Source of the DNA: Rhodovulum sp.
Lineage (GTDB): Bacteria > Pseudomonadota > Alphaproteobacteria > Rhodobacterales > Rhodobacteraceae
Assembly (NCBI GenBank): GCA_020637615.1
Contig: JACKKC010000003.1
Location: 1 to 64,000, forward strand
Reading direction: 5' to 3'
Length of the DNA stretch: 64,000 bases
Shown: in pieces, positions 41,239 to 50,749 of the stretch
Numbering within the stretch: position 1 is the stretch's first letter
Layout of the letters: every line of letters starts with the position of its first letter
Made by a program: the position numbers and the translations under genes
Notes under the pieces: generated by a model
Told to the model about the DNA's origin: nothing
The model's database searches: none
What the model saw: only the letters and a program-made list of their open reading frames with translations

Positions 41239-41573
41239 TCCGGGCGCCTATTTCGCGCGCCCGAGGCGGTGGCCGCCCGGACCGAAAATGCGAGGCGCCG
41301 GTGGTGCCTTGCCCAGCCCGGGCGCAGTGGAGTTGCATCTGGCAACGCGACCCCGTCAGCCGGAGTGCCGGGCAGGCCAGTTCCACCACCCCGCCCGGCG
41401 GGCACCGCCGGGCAGCGCCCGATCCGCCCCCAGGCGGGCGCTGCCCTCATTTTTGGCGGAAAGGTCGCACCGGACACTATGGTTCCAAATACGATCACCC
41501 TCTGAGTCCGGTCGATCACGCTGGGGACACTTGGCCCGTGCAGACCACGAGTTGGCGGCGAGGGGCGGTGATG
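41239..41573. other. 335-base non-coding stretch between convergent genes
   Basis: No protein-coding frame here is convincing: the open frames are proline- and arginine-rich shadows. The stretch contains several GC-rich hairpins, one of them a good terminator, then AT-richer DNA from about 41447 to 41500. A small RNA could be encoded, but I see no clear promoter. Confidence 0.4.
41410..41455 (+). terminator. intrinsic terminator, plus strand
   Basis: A perfect 12-base stem (GGGCAGCGCCCG / CGGGCGCTGCCC) with a 13-base loop is followed after three bases by ATTTTT. It lies about 170 bases beyond the persulfide dioxygenase stop codon and would end that transcript or an untranslated RNA. Confidence 0.65.
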
Positions 41574-42689
41574 TCACTCCTCCCCGGGCGGCCGTTCGAC
41601 ACCGCGGGCGGAGAGGAAGTTGCCGAAGCTCTCGAGCACCGGGATATGCTCGCAGAGGGTGCGGATCATCACCAAGAGCGGGGTGGCCAGCAGCATGCCG
41701 GTCACCGACCAGAGCCAGGCCCAGAGCGTCACCGAGACGAAGACCACCACGGTGTTGAGCTGCAGGCTGCGGCCGACGAACCAGGGGGTGATCAGCTGGC
41801 CTTCCACCGCGGTCAGGGCGAAATAGGCGCCGCCCGCCATCAGCGCCTCGCCGGCACTGTCGAGGCTGATCATGCCGACGATCACCGCGATCAGCACCCC
41901 GATCACCGAGCCGAGGAAGGGGATATAGTTGAGCAGGCAGCCGATCACCGCGAAGAGCAGCGGGTTGGGCATGCCGAGCGCCCACATCGCGCCGCCGATG
42001 GCGACGCCGAGCAGGACGTTGATCAGGGTGATGGTGAAGAGATAGCGCGAGAGCTTGCGCTCGATGTCGTGGGCGATGCGGATGGCGCGGCGCTTGTCGC
42101 CGAAGGTCGGCATCGCATAGACGAGCTTCTCATAGAACATGTCGCCCGAAGCGAGCAGGAAGAAGAGCAGGATCAGCGTGAAGGCCATCTGCGCCAGGAT
42201 CCCCGGCGCGAAGAGCGCGAGATCGGCGGCGAAGCCCGTATCCTCGACGACGACCTTCTGCACGTCCGGATCGGCGGGCTCCTCGCCGCCCTTGGCGATG
42301 GTATCCACCTGCTCGGCCGCCTCGCGCATGCCTTCCGCCGCGCCGCGAAGCTCGCGCATCCGCTCCTGAAGCTGCCGGCCGATCTGCGGCGCCTGGTCGA
42401 TCCAGTCACTCGCGGGCGCCGCCAGCGTGGCGATCCCGGCGACCAGCGCCGCGAGCAGCACGCCGACGATCAGGAATGCCGCCAGCCCGGATCCGAGGCC
42501 CGCGCGTTCCAGCATGCGGCGCAGCGGGCTGAAGACCAGCGCCAGCAGCACCGCCAGCACCAGCGGCATCAGGAAGGCCCGCGCATAGGCCAGCGTATGG
42601 ATCAGCAGGATCAGGAAGATGCCGATGACCGCCCAGCGCGGCGCGACGCCCCCGGCCGGTTGCGGCCGGTCCGGCGCCTCGCCGGCCAT
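41574..42689 (-). CDS. AI-2E family transporter
   Basis: This 371-residue membrane protein of the AI-2E/PerM family has two N-terminal helices, a long soluble segment (about 90-160) and six further helices. The family block is NPLLFAVIGCLLNYIPFLGSVIG, followed by GGAYFALTAVEGQLITPWFVGRSLQLN. Members export small molecules or exchange ions. Substrate assignment as autoinducer-2 is not justified here. The ATG overlaps the stop of the aminotransferase gene (TGATG). Confidence 0.9.
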   Translation of the reverse strand: MAGEAPDRPQPAGGVAPRWAVIGIFLILLIHTLAYARAFLMPLVLAVLLALVFSPLRRMLERAGLGSGLAAFLIVGVLLAALVAGIATLAAPASDWIDQAPQIGRQLQERMRELRGAAEGMREAAEQVDTIAKGGEEPADPDVQKVVVEDTGFAADLALFAPGILAQMAFTLILLFFLLASGDMFYEKLVYAMPTFGDKRRAIRIAHDIERKLSRYLFTITLINVLLGVAIGGAMWALGMPNPLLFAVIGCLLNYIPFLGSVIGVLIAVIVGMISLDSAGEALMAGGAYFALTAVEGQLITPWFVGRSLQLNTVVVFVSVTLWAWLWSVTGMLLATPLLVMIRTLCEHIPVLESFGNFLSARGVERPPGEE

Positions 42690-43543
42690 CAGATCGCCTG
42701 TCTGCGGCTCTCGGAGAGATAGATCTCGCGGAGCCGGCGGGTGACGGGCCCGGGCTTTCCGGAACCGATCGCGATTCCGTCGATCTCGACCACGGGCGTC
42801 ACGAAGGAGGAGGCGGCGGTGACGAAGGCCTCGGCGGCCGCCTTGGCCTCGTCGAGGGAGAAGGCGCGCTCCTCCACCCGCATCTGCGCTTCGCGTGCAT
42901 AAGCGAGCACGGCGGCGCGGGTGATGCCGTGCAGGATCGCGTTCGAGAGGTCGCGAGTGACGAGGGCGCCGTCGCCCGTCACGATCCAGGCGTTGTTCGA
43001 GGTGCCCTCGGTCACGAGGCCGTCCTCGATCATCCAGGCGTCGTCCTTGCCGGCGCGCCGGGCCATCATCTTGCACATGGAGGGGGCGAGCAGCTGCACC
43101 GTCTTGATGTCGCGACGGCCCCAGCGGATGTCGGGCACGCTGATGACGCGGATCCCTTCGCGCCCCGCGAGCGAATTCTCGAGGCCGCGGGCCTGGGTGA
43201 ACATCACCAGGCTCGGCTCGGGTTCGGCCGGCCAGGCGAAGTCGCGGTCGGCCGCGCCGCGGGTGATCTGGAGATAGACGAGACCCTCCTCGAGCCCGTT
43301 CCGGGCCACTAGCTCGCGATGCAGCGATTCGAGCGCCGCGTCGCCGACCGGCGCCGGCATGTCGAGCTCGCCCAGCGAGCGGTGCATGCGGCGCAGATGC
43401 CCCGGAAAGTCGATGAGCCTGCCCTCGAGCACCGCGGTGACCTCGTAGATGCCGTCGGCGAACAGAAAGCCCCGGTCGAAGACGCTGATCCGCGCCGCTT
43501 CCTCCGGCACGAATTCGCCGTTCACATAGACGGTGCGGCCCAT
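42689..43543 (-). CDS. dat: D-amino acid aminotransferase
   Basis: This 284-residue class IV PLP enzyme has the Dat signature SVFDRGFLFADGIYEVTAV and the PLP-binding lysine K147 in RWGRRDIKTVQLLAPSM. It also has GTSNNAWIV and ILHGITRAAVL. It should interconvert D-alanine and D-glutamate with 2-oxo acids, supplying peptidoglycan precursors. GGGAGGCAGC precedes the ATG. It is translationally coupled to the AI-2E transporter downstream. Confidence 0.9.
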   Translation of the reverse strand: MGRTVYVNGEFVPEEAARISVFDRGFLFADGIYEVTAVLEGRLIDFPGHLRRMHRSLGELDMPAPVGDAALESLHRELVARNGLEEGLVYLQITRGAADRDFAWPAEPEPSLVMFTQARGLENSLAGREGIRVISVPDIRWGRRDIKTVQLLAPSMCKMMARRAGKDDAWMIEDGLVTEGTSNNAWIVTGDGALVTRDLSNAILHGITRAAVLAYAREAQMRVEERAFSLDEAKAAAEAFVTAASSFVTPVVEIDGIAIGSGKPGPVTRRLREIYLSESRRQAI

Positions 43544-43650
43544 GCTGCCTCCCGGAACCCCCGGCCGCGCCCTTCGCGCGCCGCCGGCGATCCTGCGCCA
43601 TGCGGCGCGGCGCGTCCAGAGCCCCGCCGCGCCGAATCGCGGCACGGGCG

Positions 43651-43956
43651 TCAGAGCTCGAAATCGACCGCGGGCATCGCGCGCACCTCGGTGCGCCGCT
43701 TGAAGATCAGCCGCTGGCCGCGCCCTTCCGGGGCCGCGACCATGATCAGGCATTGGGCAAGCTGCTCCTCGCCGTCGAAGATCGCCGCATTGCCCCGCAG
43801 CGCCGCCGTCGGCGAGGCGTCGATCAGGCAGCTGTCGCGATCGAGATCGACGATCGGGAAGCGCCGCGCCCCGACCTCGAGCCAGAGCGCCGGAAGGCGC
43901 CCGCGCGGTGGCGCGAAGTGCTCACCCGTCGGCCCGGCTACCGCATATTCGTCCAT
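43651..43956 (-). CDS. hypothetical protein, PilZ-like fold possible
   Basis: This 101-residue protein has a beta-rich look (RRFPIVDLDRDSCLID, GNAAIFDGEEQLAQCLIMVA, RLIFKRRTEV). It resembles small conserved Rhodobacterales proteins with a PilZ-like layout, but the c-di-GMP motif RxxxR plus DxSxxG is not intact. The ATG chosen follows a GTG three codons earlier. No partner gene is adjacent. Function not assigned. Confidence 0.6.
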   Translation of the reverse strand: MDEYAVAGPTGEHFAPPRGRLPALWLEVGARRFPIVDLDRDSCLIDASPTAALRGNAAIFDGEEQLAQCLIMVAAPEGRGQRLIFKRRTEVRAMPAVDFEL

Positions 43957-44121
43957 GGACACCACTCATTCGCCGCGGCGAGAAATCGTCACGCCATTTC
44001 CACGACTTAGGTCATAGCACGAAACGAAGGCCGCACCTAAGGCGAAATTCCTCCCGCCCGTCGCGGGACAGGAACGGGTCTAGCACGGTTCCGTGACCGT
44101 CCCGTGACGGGAAGCCGGAGA

Positions 44122-44138
44122 GCCCCGTCCGGCGGGGC
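44122..44138 (-). terminator. small hairpin after the receiver-domain gene
   Basis: GCCCCG and CGGGGC flank 5 bases directly downstream of the receiver gene stop on the minus strand. The stem is short and lacks a T tract. Confidence 0.35.
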
Positions 44139-44144
44139 GGAGGG

Positions 44145-44558
44145 TCAGCTGCCCGAGGCGCGGGCGCGCTGATTGGTGAGATGGCGCCCGCCGTAATGCT
44201 CCACGAGCGCGGCCATGTCGTCGAGCTTCAGGGGTGCGCGCATCAGCGCGCGTGCGTTCGGGATCAGCTCGAAGATCGTGCCGTCGGAAAAGAAGCTCTC
44301 GGCGGTCACCGCGATGATGGGCACGCCGGGGTCGCGGTAGGTCGCGAAATCGGCCACCTCGAAGGCCGCGCCCGCGGGCAGCTCCATGTCGAGCACCACC
44401 GCGCCGTAGCTGCGGCTGCGCAGCGCGGCATAGGCCTCCGCCGCGGAGGTGGCCAGCGTGCTCCGCACGCCCTGGCGCCGGAGAAACCCCGCCCAGACCC
44501 CGGCGAGATCGGCGTCCGCTTCGACGATCAGGATGTCCACTCGGCCCCGCTTCTCCAT
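44145..44558 (-). CDS. atypical receiver-domain protein
   Basis: This 137-residue protein is a single response-regulator receiver domain with no output domain. The phosphorylation aspartate is likely D57 (GAVVLDMELP), and the acidic pair is E13/D15. The switch threonine is in IIAVTAES. The invariant lysine after strand 5 is missing: the region reads ALMRAPLKLDD. That suggests weak or absent phosphorylation and a scaffold or sink role. An ATG 10 codons earlier is possible. No kinase gene is adjacent. Confidence 0.8.
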   Translation of the reverse strand: MEKRGRVDILIVEADADLAGVWAGFLRRQGVRSTLATSAAEAYAALRSRSYGAVVLDMELPAGAAFEVADFATYRDPGVPIIAVTAESFFSDGTIFELIPNARALMRAPLKLDDMAALVEHYGGRHLTNQRARASGS

Positions 44559-44693
44559 TGGCGCGGCCCCCGGACCGCGCAGCCCCATGCTATCACGGGG
44601 ATCTGCCGGCCGCAGCGTGGAAAACGCAAGCCCGGGCGTTTGTCGGCGGAATCCGGCGGCCCCGGCCTGCCCGGCGCCGCCCTGGGCGCCGCT

Positions 44694-45212
44694 TCAGGCG
44701 CCGCGTCTCGGTTCGGGGCGCAGCATCCGCAGCAGCACGTCGGTCTTGGCGACGAAATGCTGCCAGAGCGCGCCGGCGGCATGCAGCGCCACGGTGACGA
44801 TGATCAGGGGCTTGGCCAGTTCGTGGATCTCGCCCATCGAGGAGACGCCGGCGAACCAGGCCAGCGCGCCGGTGACCGGCATGCCGAAGATCACGCCGTA
44901 GAGCACCAGATGCGCCGCCCCGGCGATCCGCCGCTGCCAGGCCGATTCCCCCGGCGGCGCCGGCGGGACCCCGTGGCGCATCCGGATCGCGAACCGCAGG
45001 ACCGCGAGCGCCAGGACCGCGAGGCCGACATAGACGTGGAGGTTCGCGGCCGAGAGCTCGGCGGCGGTGGCTTCGGTGCCGCGCCGGAAGGCGCGATAGG
45101 CGGGGACGATGTCCTCGCCCAGGATCAGCTGGAAGATCACCAGCGCGGCGATGAGCCAGTGGAGCGCGATCTGCGCGGTGGTGTAGCCGGTGGGCCGTGT
45201 CTGCGGTGCCAT
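44694..45212 (-). CDS. cytochrome b561 family protein
   Basis: This 172-residue four-helix membrane cytochrome has candidate haem histidines H18 (IALHWLIAAL), H59 (NLHVYVGL), H130/H144 (VALHAAGALWQHF). It is a second b561 paralogue, distinct from the one paired with YceI. GAGAGGATTTC precedes the ATG, and an upstream extension of the frame lacks a site. It stands alone, divergent from the thiolase gene. Confidence 0.9.
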   Translation of the reverse strand: MAPQTRPTGYTTAQIALHWLIAALVIFQLILGEDIVPAYRAFRRGTEATAAELSAANLHVYVGLAVLALAVLRFAIRMRHGVPPAPPGESAWQRRIAGAAHLVLYGVIFGMPVTGALAWFAGVSSMGEIHELAKPLIIVTVALHAAGALWQHFVAKTDVLLRMLRPEPRRGA

Positions 45213-45394
45213 GAAATCCTCTCGTCCTGGAGACAAACCGGTCATATGGCGGGCCGGCGCCGAAGGCGACGCGCCTCGTCGGTCTTCCAACGCGGCGGCG
45301 CGCCGCTTCCGTCGCGACACCGGCGAAAGCCCTTGCGATCGGCGGCGGGCCGCGCGAGGCTCGGGCCTCGGATCAGCCCGGGGAGGGAACGGCC

Positions 45395-46573
<1,179 letters not shown>

Positions 46574-46653
46574 AGCCGTTTCCGGCCGAACCCGTCGGGA
46601 AGCACCGGCAAGAGCGCCCGCCTGGGGGGCGACAGGGGCGCGCGGGGATGCCG

Positions 46654-48309
46654 TCACGTCTCCGCGAGGATCCAGCGCGCGGCCTTCTCGGCCATCATCA
46701 GCACCGGCGCGTTGGTGTTGCCGCTGGTGATCAGCGGCATCGCGCCGGCATCGACCACCCGCAGGCCGTCGATGCGCCCGCCGCGCCCGTCGCGCATCCT
46801 CAGGCGCGGGTCGAGCACCGCCTGCGGGTCGCCGTCCCGGCCCATCGCCGTGGTGCCGACCGGATGGAAGATCGTGGTGCCGATGTCGCCGGCGGCGCGC
46901 GCGAGATCCTCGTCGGTCTCGAAGCCCGGCCCCGGCTTCCATTCCTCCGGCCGGAAGCGCGCCAACGCCGGCTGCGCGACGATGCGGCGCGTCACCCGCA
47001 GGCTCTCGGCGGCGACCTTGCGGTCTTCCTCCGTTGAGAGATAGTTCGGACGGATCCGCGGCGCGTCACCGGGCTCGGCGCTGGCGATCGAGACGCTGCC
47101 GCGGCTGGTGGGGTTGAGGTTGCAGACGCTGGCGGTGATCGCCGGGAAATCGTGCAGCCCCTCGCCGAAGGCCTCGAGGCTCAGCGGCTGGACGTGGTAT
47201 TCCAGATTGGCGTGGTTCAGCCCCGGCCGCGAGCGGGTGAAGACGCCGAGCTGGCTCGGCGCCATGCTCATGGGCCCGGTCCGCCGGAGCGCGTATTCCA
47301 GCGCGATCGCCGCCTTGCCCGCGAGGCTGCGCGCGGTGGTGTTCAGCGTCCGGGTGCCGGAGACCCGGAAGACGGTGCGCAATTGCAGATGGTCCTGGAG
47401 ATTGCCGCCGACGCCCGGCAGATCCGCCCGGACCTCGATGCCATGGTCGCCGAGGAGCGCCGCCGGCCCCAGCCCGGAGAGCTGCAGGATCTTGGGGCTG
47501 TTGACTGCCCCGGCGGCGAGGACCACCCCGCGCCGCGCCCGGACCGACAGCGTCTCGCCGCCACGCGCGAGCTCGACCCCCTCGCAGAGCAGCCCGCCGT
47601 CCGGGCCGTGCCCGAGGCTGAGCCGCCGGGTCTCCGCCCCGGTCCAGATCGTGAGGTTCGGCCGGCCCTTCGCCGGGCGCAGGAAGGCGCTCGCGGCGTT
47701 CCAGCGCCAGCCGCGCCGCTGGTTCACCTCGAAATAGCCCACCCCCTCGTTGTCGCCGTCGTTGAAGTCCGCGCGCGCGGGGATGCCCGCCTCCTGCGCC
47801 GCCGCGCTGAAGGCGTCGAGGATCTCCCAGCTCAGCCGCTGCTTCTCGATCCGCCATTCGCCGTCCGCGCCGTGCAGCCGGTTGAACGCCGGATCCGCCC
47901 CCGGCCCGGCGCGCCAGTGGCTCTCGTGGGCGATGAAATCCGGCAGGACGCTGCTCCAGGCCCAGTCCGCCTCGCCGGTCAGCTCCGCCCAGGCGTCGTA
48001 GTCGCGCGCCTGGCCGCGCATGTAGATCATGCCGTTGATCGAGGAGCATCCGCCCAGCACCCGCCCGCGCGGATAGCGCAGGCTGCGACCGTTCAGCCCC
48101 GGCTCGGCCTCGGTCGAATACATCCAGTCGGTGCGCGGGTTGCCGATGCAGTAGAGATAGCCGACGGGGATGTGGATCCAGGGATAATTGTCCCGCCCCC
48201 CCGCCTCGACCAGCAGCACGCGCCGCTCGCCCGAGGCGCTCAGCCGGTTGGCCAGGAGGCAGCCCGCCGTGCCGGCCCCGACGATGACGTGATCGAATTC
48301 CTCCGACAT
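46654..48309 (-). CDS. GMC family FAD-dependent oxidoreductase
   Basis: This 551-residue flavoprotein of the glucose-methanol-choline family oxidises an alcohol. It has the FAD loop GAGTAGC (11-17), the signature GRVLGGCSSINGMIYMRG, the second signature GAVNSPKILQLSG, and the catalytic histidine in IFHPVGTTAMG with Asn in GNTNAPVLM. It resembles choline or long-chain alcohol dehydrogenases, but BetA identity is not secure. The start chosen is 12 codons inside a longer frame. It is convergent with the thiolase and divergent from the next SDR. Confidence 0.92.
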   Translation of the reverse strand: MSEEFDHVIVGAGTAGCLLANRLSASGERRVLLVEAGGRDNYPWIHIPVGYLYCIGNPRTDWMYSTEAEPGLNGRSLRYPRGRVLGGCSSINGMIYMRGQARDYDAWAELTGEADWAWSSVLPDFIAHESHWRAGPGADPAFNRLHGADGEWRIEKQRLSWEILDAFSAAAQEAGIPARADFNDGDNEGVGYFEVNQRRGWRWNAASAFLRPAKGRPNLTIWTGAETRRLSLGHGPDGGLLCEGVELARGGETLSVRARRGVVLAAGAVNSPKILQLSGLGPAALLGDHGIEVRADLPGVGGNLQDHLQLRTVFRVSGTRTLNTTARSLAGKAAIALEYALRRTGPMSMAPSQLGVFTRSRPGLNHANLEYHVQPLSLEAFGEGLHDFPAITASVCNLNPTSRGSVSIASAEPGDAPRIRPNYLSTEEDRKVAAESLRVTRRIVAQPALARFRPEEWKPGPGFETDEDLARAAGDIGTTIFHPVGTTAMGRDGDPQAVLDPRLRMRDGRGGRIDGLRVVDAGAMPLITSGNTNAPVLMMAEKAARWILAET

Positions 48310-48440
48310 GCATCGATTTATGGACGCGGCATAGGCCACCCGCAAGGCGCCGCGCGCGGGCGGCTTCGTTTTGGGGTCGCGGCCCCGGTGGCGGTGATCT
48401 AAGCTCCCGCCCAGCCCTTTGGTGCTTGCGGGAGGCCTCC

Positions 48441-49253
48441 ATGGCGAACGAGCTGGCGGGAAAATCGGTGATCGTGACCGGCGCCGCCAACGGCTTCGGC
48501 CTCGCGGTCGCGCGCCGCTTCGTGCGGGCGGGCGCCTCCGTGGTGATGGCCGACCACGAGGAGGCCAAGCTCGACTCGGAGGTCGCGGCGCTTACGAGCG
48601 AGGAGCTCGACGGGCGGGCGATCGCCTTCGTCGGCGATCTGCGCGAGAAGCTCTCCATGACCAACCTGATCGCCGCGACCATCGACGCCAACGACGGGAT
48701 CGACATCCTGGTCAATGCCGCGCGCCTGCTGCTGCCTTCCGATCCGCTGGCGCCGGAGACCGATCATTTCGAGGAGACGCTGCAGCACAACGTGCTCGCG
48801 AACCTGCGGCTCAGCCAGATCGCCGCCCGGCGCATGATCGAGCACGCCTCCGAGGAGACCCCGACCCCGTCCGACCGGGCGATCGTCAATCTCAGCTCGG
48901 TCTTCGGCCGGCGCGCCCTGCCGGAGCTCTTCGCCTATTCGGTGAGCTGCGCGGCGCTGGAGCAGCTCACCCGCTGCCTGGCGCTGGCCTTCGCCAGCCA
49001 TCGGATCCGGGTGAACGCCGTCGCCGTCGGCGGCACGATGACCCGGGCGCTCTCCAAGGCCCTGCCCGAGATCGAGGATCTCGCCGACGCGCTCGCCGAA
49101 GTCACGCCGCTCGGGCGCCTCGGGGACACCAGCGAGGTGGCGGAGGCAGCGCTCTATCTCGCCTCGCCCGCGGCGAGCTTCGTCACGGGCCAGATCCTCG
49201 GCGTCGACGGCGGCCGGCCGCTGCTCGACCCGCTCGAGGGCGCGGCGATCTGA
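48441..49253 (+). CDS. SDR-fold protein lacking the catalytic lysine
   Basis: This 270-residue short-chain dehydrogenase relative keeps the cofactor loop TGAANGFG (13-20), Ser152/153 and Tyr166. The YxxxK motif reads YSVSC, so the catalytic lysine is Cys170, and the NAG motif reads VNAAR. The C-terminal GQILGVDGGRPLLD is typical. It may bind a nucleotide without normal dehydrogenase activity. GGGAGG precedes the ATG. It is divergent from the GMC gene with 131 bases between start codons. Confidence 0.88.
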   Translation: MANELAGKSVIVTGAANGFGLAVARRFVRAGASVVMADHEEAKLDSEVAALTSEELDGRAIAFVGDLREKLSMTNLIAATIDANDGIDILVNAARLLLPSDPLAPETDHFEETLQHNVLANLRLSQIAARRMIEHASEETPTPSDRAIVNLSSVFGRRALPELFAYSVSCAALEQLTRCLALAFASHRIRVNAVAVGGTMTRALSKALPEIEDLADALAEVTPLGRLGDTSEVAEAALYLASPAASFVTGQILGVDGGRPLLDPLEGAAI

Positions 49254-49261
49254 GACCCGCC

Positions 49262-49498
49262 TCAAGCGGGCGGAAGGACGACGGCGCCACCGTCGCCCTT
49301 GAGCGCCACCATGACCAGGATCAGCCCGGCGGCCAGCCCGACGAGGATCCAGATCGCCGGATTGCCGCCGGAGCCGCCCTCCGGCGCATCGGCCGCGACG
49401 GCGACCGGCGCCAGCGGGGCCGGCGGCGCGGTGGTCTGGGCCGCGGCCGGCGTCACGGCCAGCAGCAGCGCCACGGCAACGATCAATCGGCGGCGCAT
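49262..49498 (-). CDS. small exported membrane-anchored protein (first of a pair)
   Basis: This 78-residue protein has a signal peptide (cleavage after PAAA near residue 20), an Ala/Pro-rich linker and a C-terminal hydrophobic helix (about residues 48-66: IWILVGLAAGLILVMVAL). AGGAG lies six bases before the second in-frame ATG, which was chosen for that reason. It follows the next gene by about 10 bases, and both share the same layout. Unknown function. Confidence 0.7.
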   Translation of the reverse strand: MRRRLIVAVALLLAVTPAAAQTTAPPAPLAPVAVAADAPEGGSGGNPAIWILVGLAAGLILVMVALKGDGGAVVLPPA

Positions 49499-49507
49499 CG
49501 GCATCTC

Positions 49508-49777
49508 CTAACAGGGTGCGGCGAACTTGCACTCGGAGTCGCTCGACTTGACGCTGGCGACGACGAGGATCAACGCCAGCATGAAGCCCGCGGCGACGTA
49601 GACATAAGGCGAGGCGGAAGAGCCCATCGGCCTGGCTTCCGCCGGCGCGGCGGATGCCGGTCGCGCTTCGGCAAGCTCCGAGACCCCGGCGCTCGCCGCG
49701 CGAGCCTCACCGGACGTCAATGCAAGTAGAACGGCCAGAAGAAAGACCTGGGAAATCCCCCAATACCTTCGCCCCAT
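49508..49777 (-). CDS. small exported membrane-anchored protein (second of a pair)
   Basis: This 89-residue protein repeats the layout of its neighbour: signal peptide (to about residue 28), Ala-rich linker, then a hydrophobic helix (about 57-75: YVYVAAGFMLALILVVASV) and a short tail ending CKFAAPC. The shared signal-linker-helix layout and the motif before the tail (VxALK or VASVK) suggest old duplication. The two genes form a short operon. Function unknown. Confidence 0.7.
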   Translation of the reverse strand: MGRRYWGISQVFLLAVLLALTSGEARAASAGVSELAEARPASAAPAEARPMGSSASPYVYVAAGFMLALILVVASVKSSDSECKFAAPC

Positions 49778-49877
49778 AACAATTCGTCCGTGAAGAAGTC
49801 CTACAAAAACTCTTCATAGCACGAATTCAGCACGACGTCGCGGGATTTTTCGGGGGCGCCGTGATGCGGCGCCCGTC

Positions 49878-50642
49878 TCAGTCGTCGGTGTCGTCCTCAT
49901 CGTCCCCGCCTGCCGGCGCGGGCTTGAAGAGGCTCTCCGCATCGGCCTTCGCCTCCGCCCGCGACGGCGCGCGCTCCTCCGAAAGCCCGGCCCCGAGCGT
50001 GAAATTCTCAAGGCCGGCCATGTTGGCGGGGATGCGCGGCTCGATCTCCGCGGCAAGCGACTGCTCGGTGGAGACGAGCTTCATGCGCTCGGCATCGCTC
50101 ATCACCGTGCCATCGCCCGCCTTGGCCTTGACCGCCCGCGCCACGGCGGCGTCGAGTTCGGACTGCCGGCACATGCCCAGCGCCACGGGGTCGACCGGCT
50201 GGGTATTGGCGATGTTCCAGTGCGTGCGGTCGCGGATCGACTGGATCGTCGGCTTGGTGGTGCCGACGAGCTTGGAGATCTGGCCGTCGGAGAGCTCGGG
50301 ATGGAACTTCACCAGCCAGGCGATGGCCGCCGGGCGCTCCTGGCGCTTGGAGAGCGGCGTGTAGCGCGGGCCCTTGCGCCGGGTCTCGCCCTCGGCGGCG
50401 GGGTTGTGCATCAGCTGCAGCCGGGCGCGCGGGTTCTCCTCGCAGCGCTTGATCTCCTCGGCGGTGAGCTGGCGGTTGAGGATCGGATCGAAACCCTTGA
50501 TGCCCTGTGCCACCTCGCCGTCGGCGATCCCGTTCACCTCAAGGTCGTGCAACCCGCAGAAATCCGCGATCTGCTGGAAGCTCAGCGTCGTGTTGTCGAT
50601 CAGCCAGACGGCCGTCGCCTTTGCCATGAGGGGAAGCGCCAT
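49878..50642 (-). CDS. trcR: cell cycle transcriptional regulator TrcR (DUF1013)
   Basis: This 254-residue protein matches the alphaproteobacterial DUF1013 family, named TrcR in cell-cycle work. The N-terminus MALPLMAKATAVWLIDNTTL, the block FCGLHDLEVNGIADGEV and a helix-turn-helix (ELSDGQISKLVGTTKPTIQSIRD) are characteristic. An acidic tail, GDDEDDTDD, ends it. The start was placed at the conserved MALPLMAKATAVW with AAGGA upstream. It is monocistronic and divergent from RNase T2. Confidence 0.93.
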   Translation of the reverse strand: MALPLMAKATAVWLIDNTTLSFQQIADFCGLHDLEVNGIADGEVAQGIKGFDPILNRQLTAEEIKRCEENPRARLQLMHNPAAEGETRRKGPRYTPLSKRQERPAAIAWLVKFHPELSDGQISKLVGTTKPTIQSIRDRTHWNIANTQPVDPVALGMCRQSELDAAVARAVKAKAGDGTVMSDAERMKLVSTEQSLAAEIEPRIPANMAGLENFTLGAGLSEERAPSRAEAKADAESLFKPAPAGGDDEDDTDD

Positions 50643-50737
50643 GATCTTCGTCCTTCTCTCGAACAAGCCTCTTCCGGGTCCGAAAACTCGGCTGCGCCGG
50701 GGCGCGATGGTCGGTTTTCGCGGGAAGTCAGGGGCGG

Positions 50738-50743
50738 TATATA
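50738..50743. promoter_or_regulatory. TATATA element in trcR/RNase T2 spacer
   Basis: This symmetrical hexamer lies seven bases before the RNase T2 ATG and 96 bases before trcR. As a -10 box it would give a nearly leaderless RNase T2 transcript or a trcR leader of about 90 bases. No good -35 match is seen on either strand. Confidence 0.3.
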
Positions 50744-50749
50744 GGCGCG

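Noticed and set aside
42690..43601. A 675-residue fusion frame covering the AI-2E gene
   Set aside because: Its N-terminal 300 residues are an out-of-frame reading of the D-amino-acid aminotransferase gene, which has a better start and full motifs.
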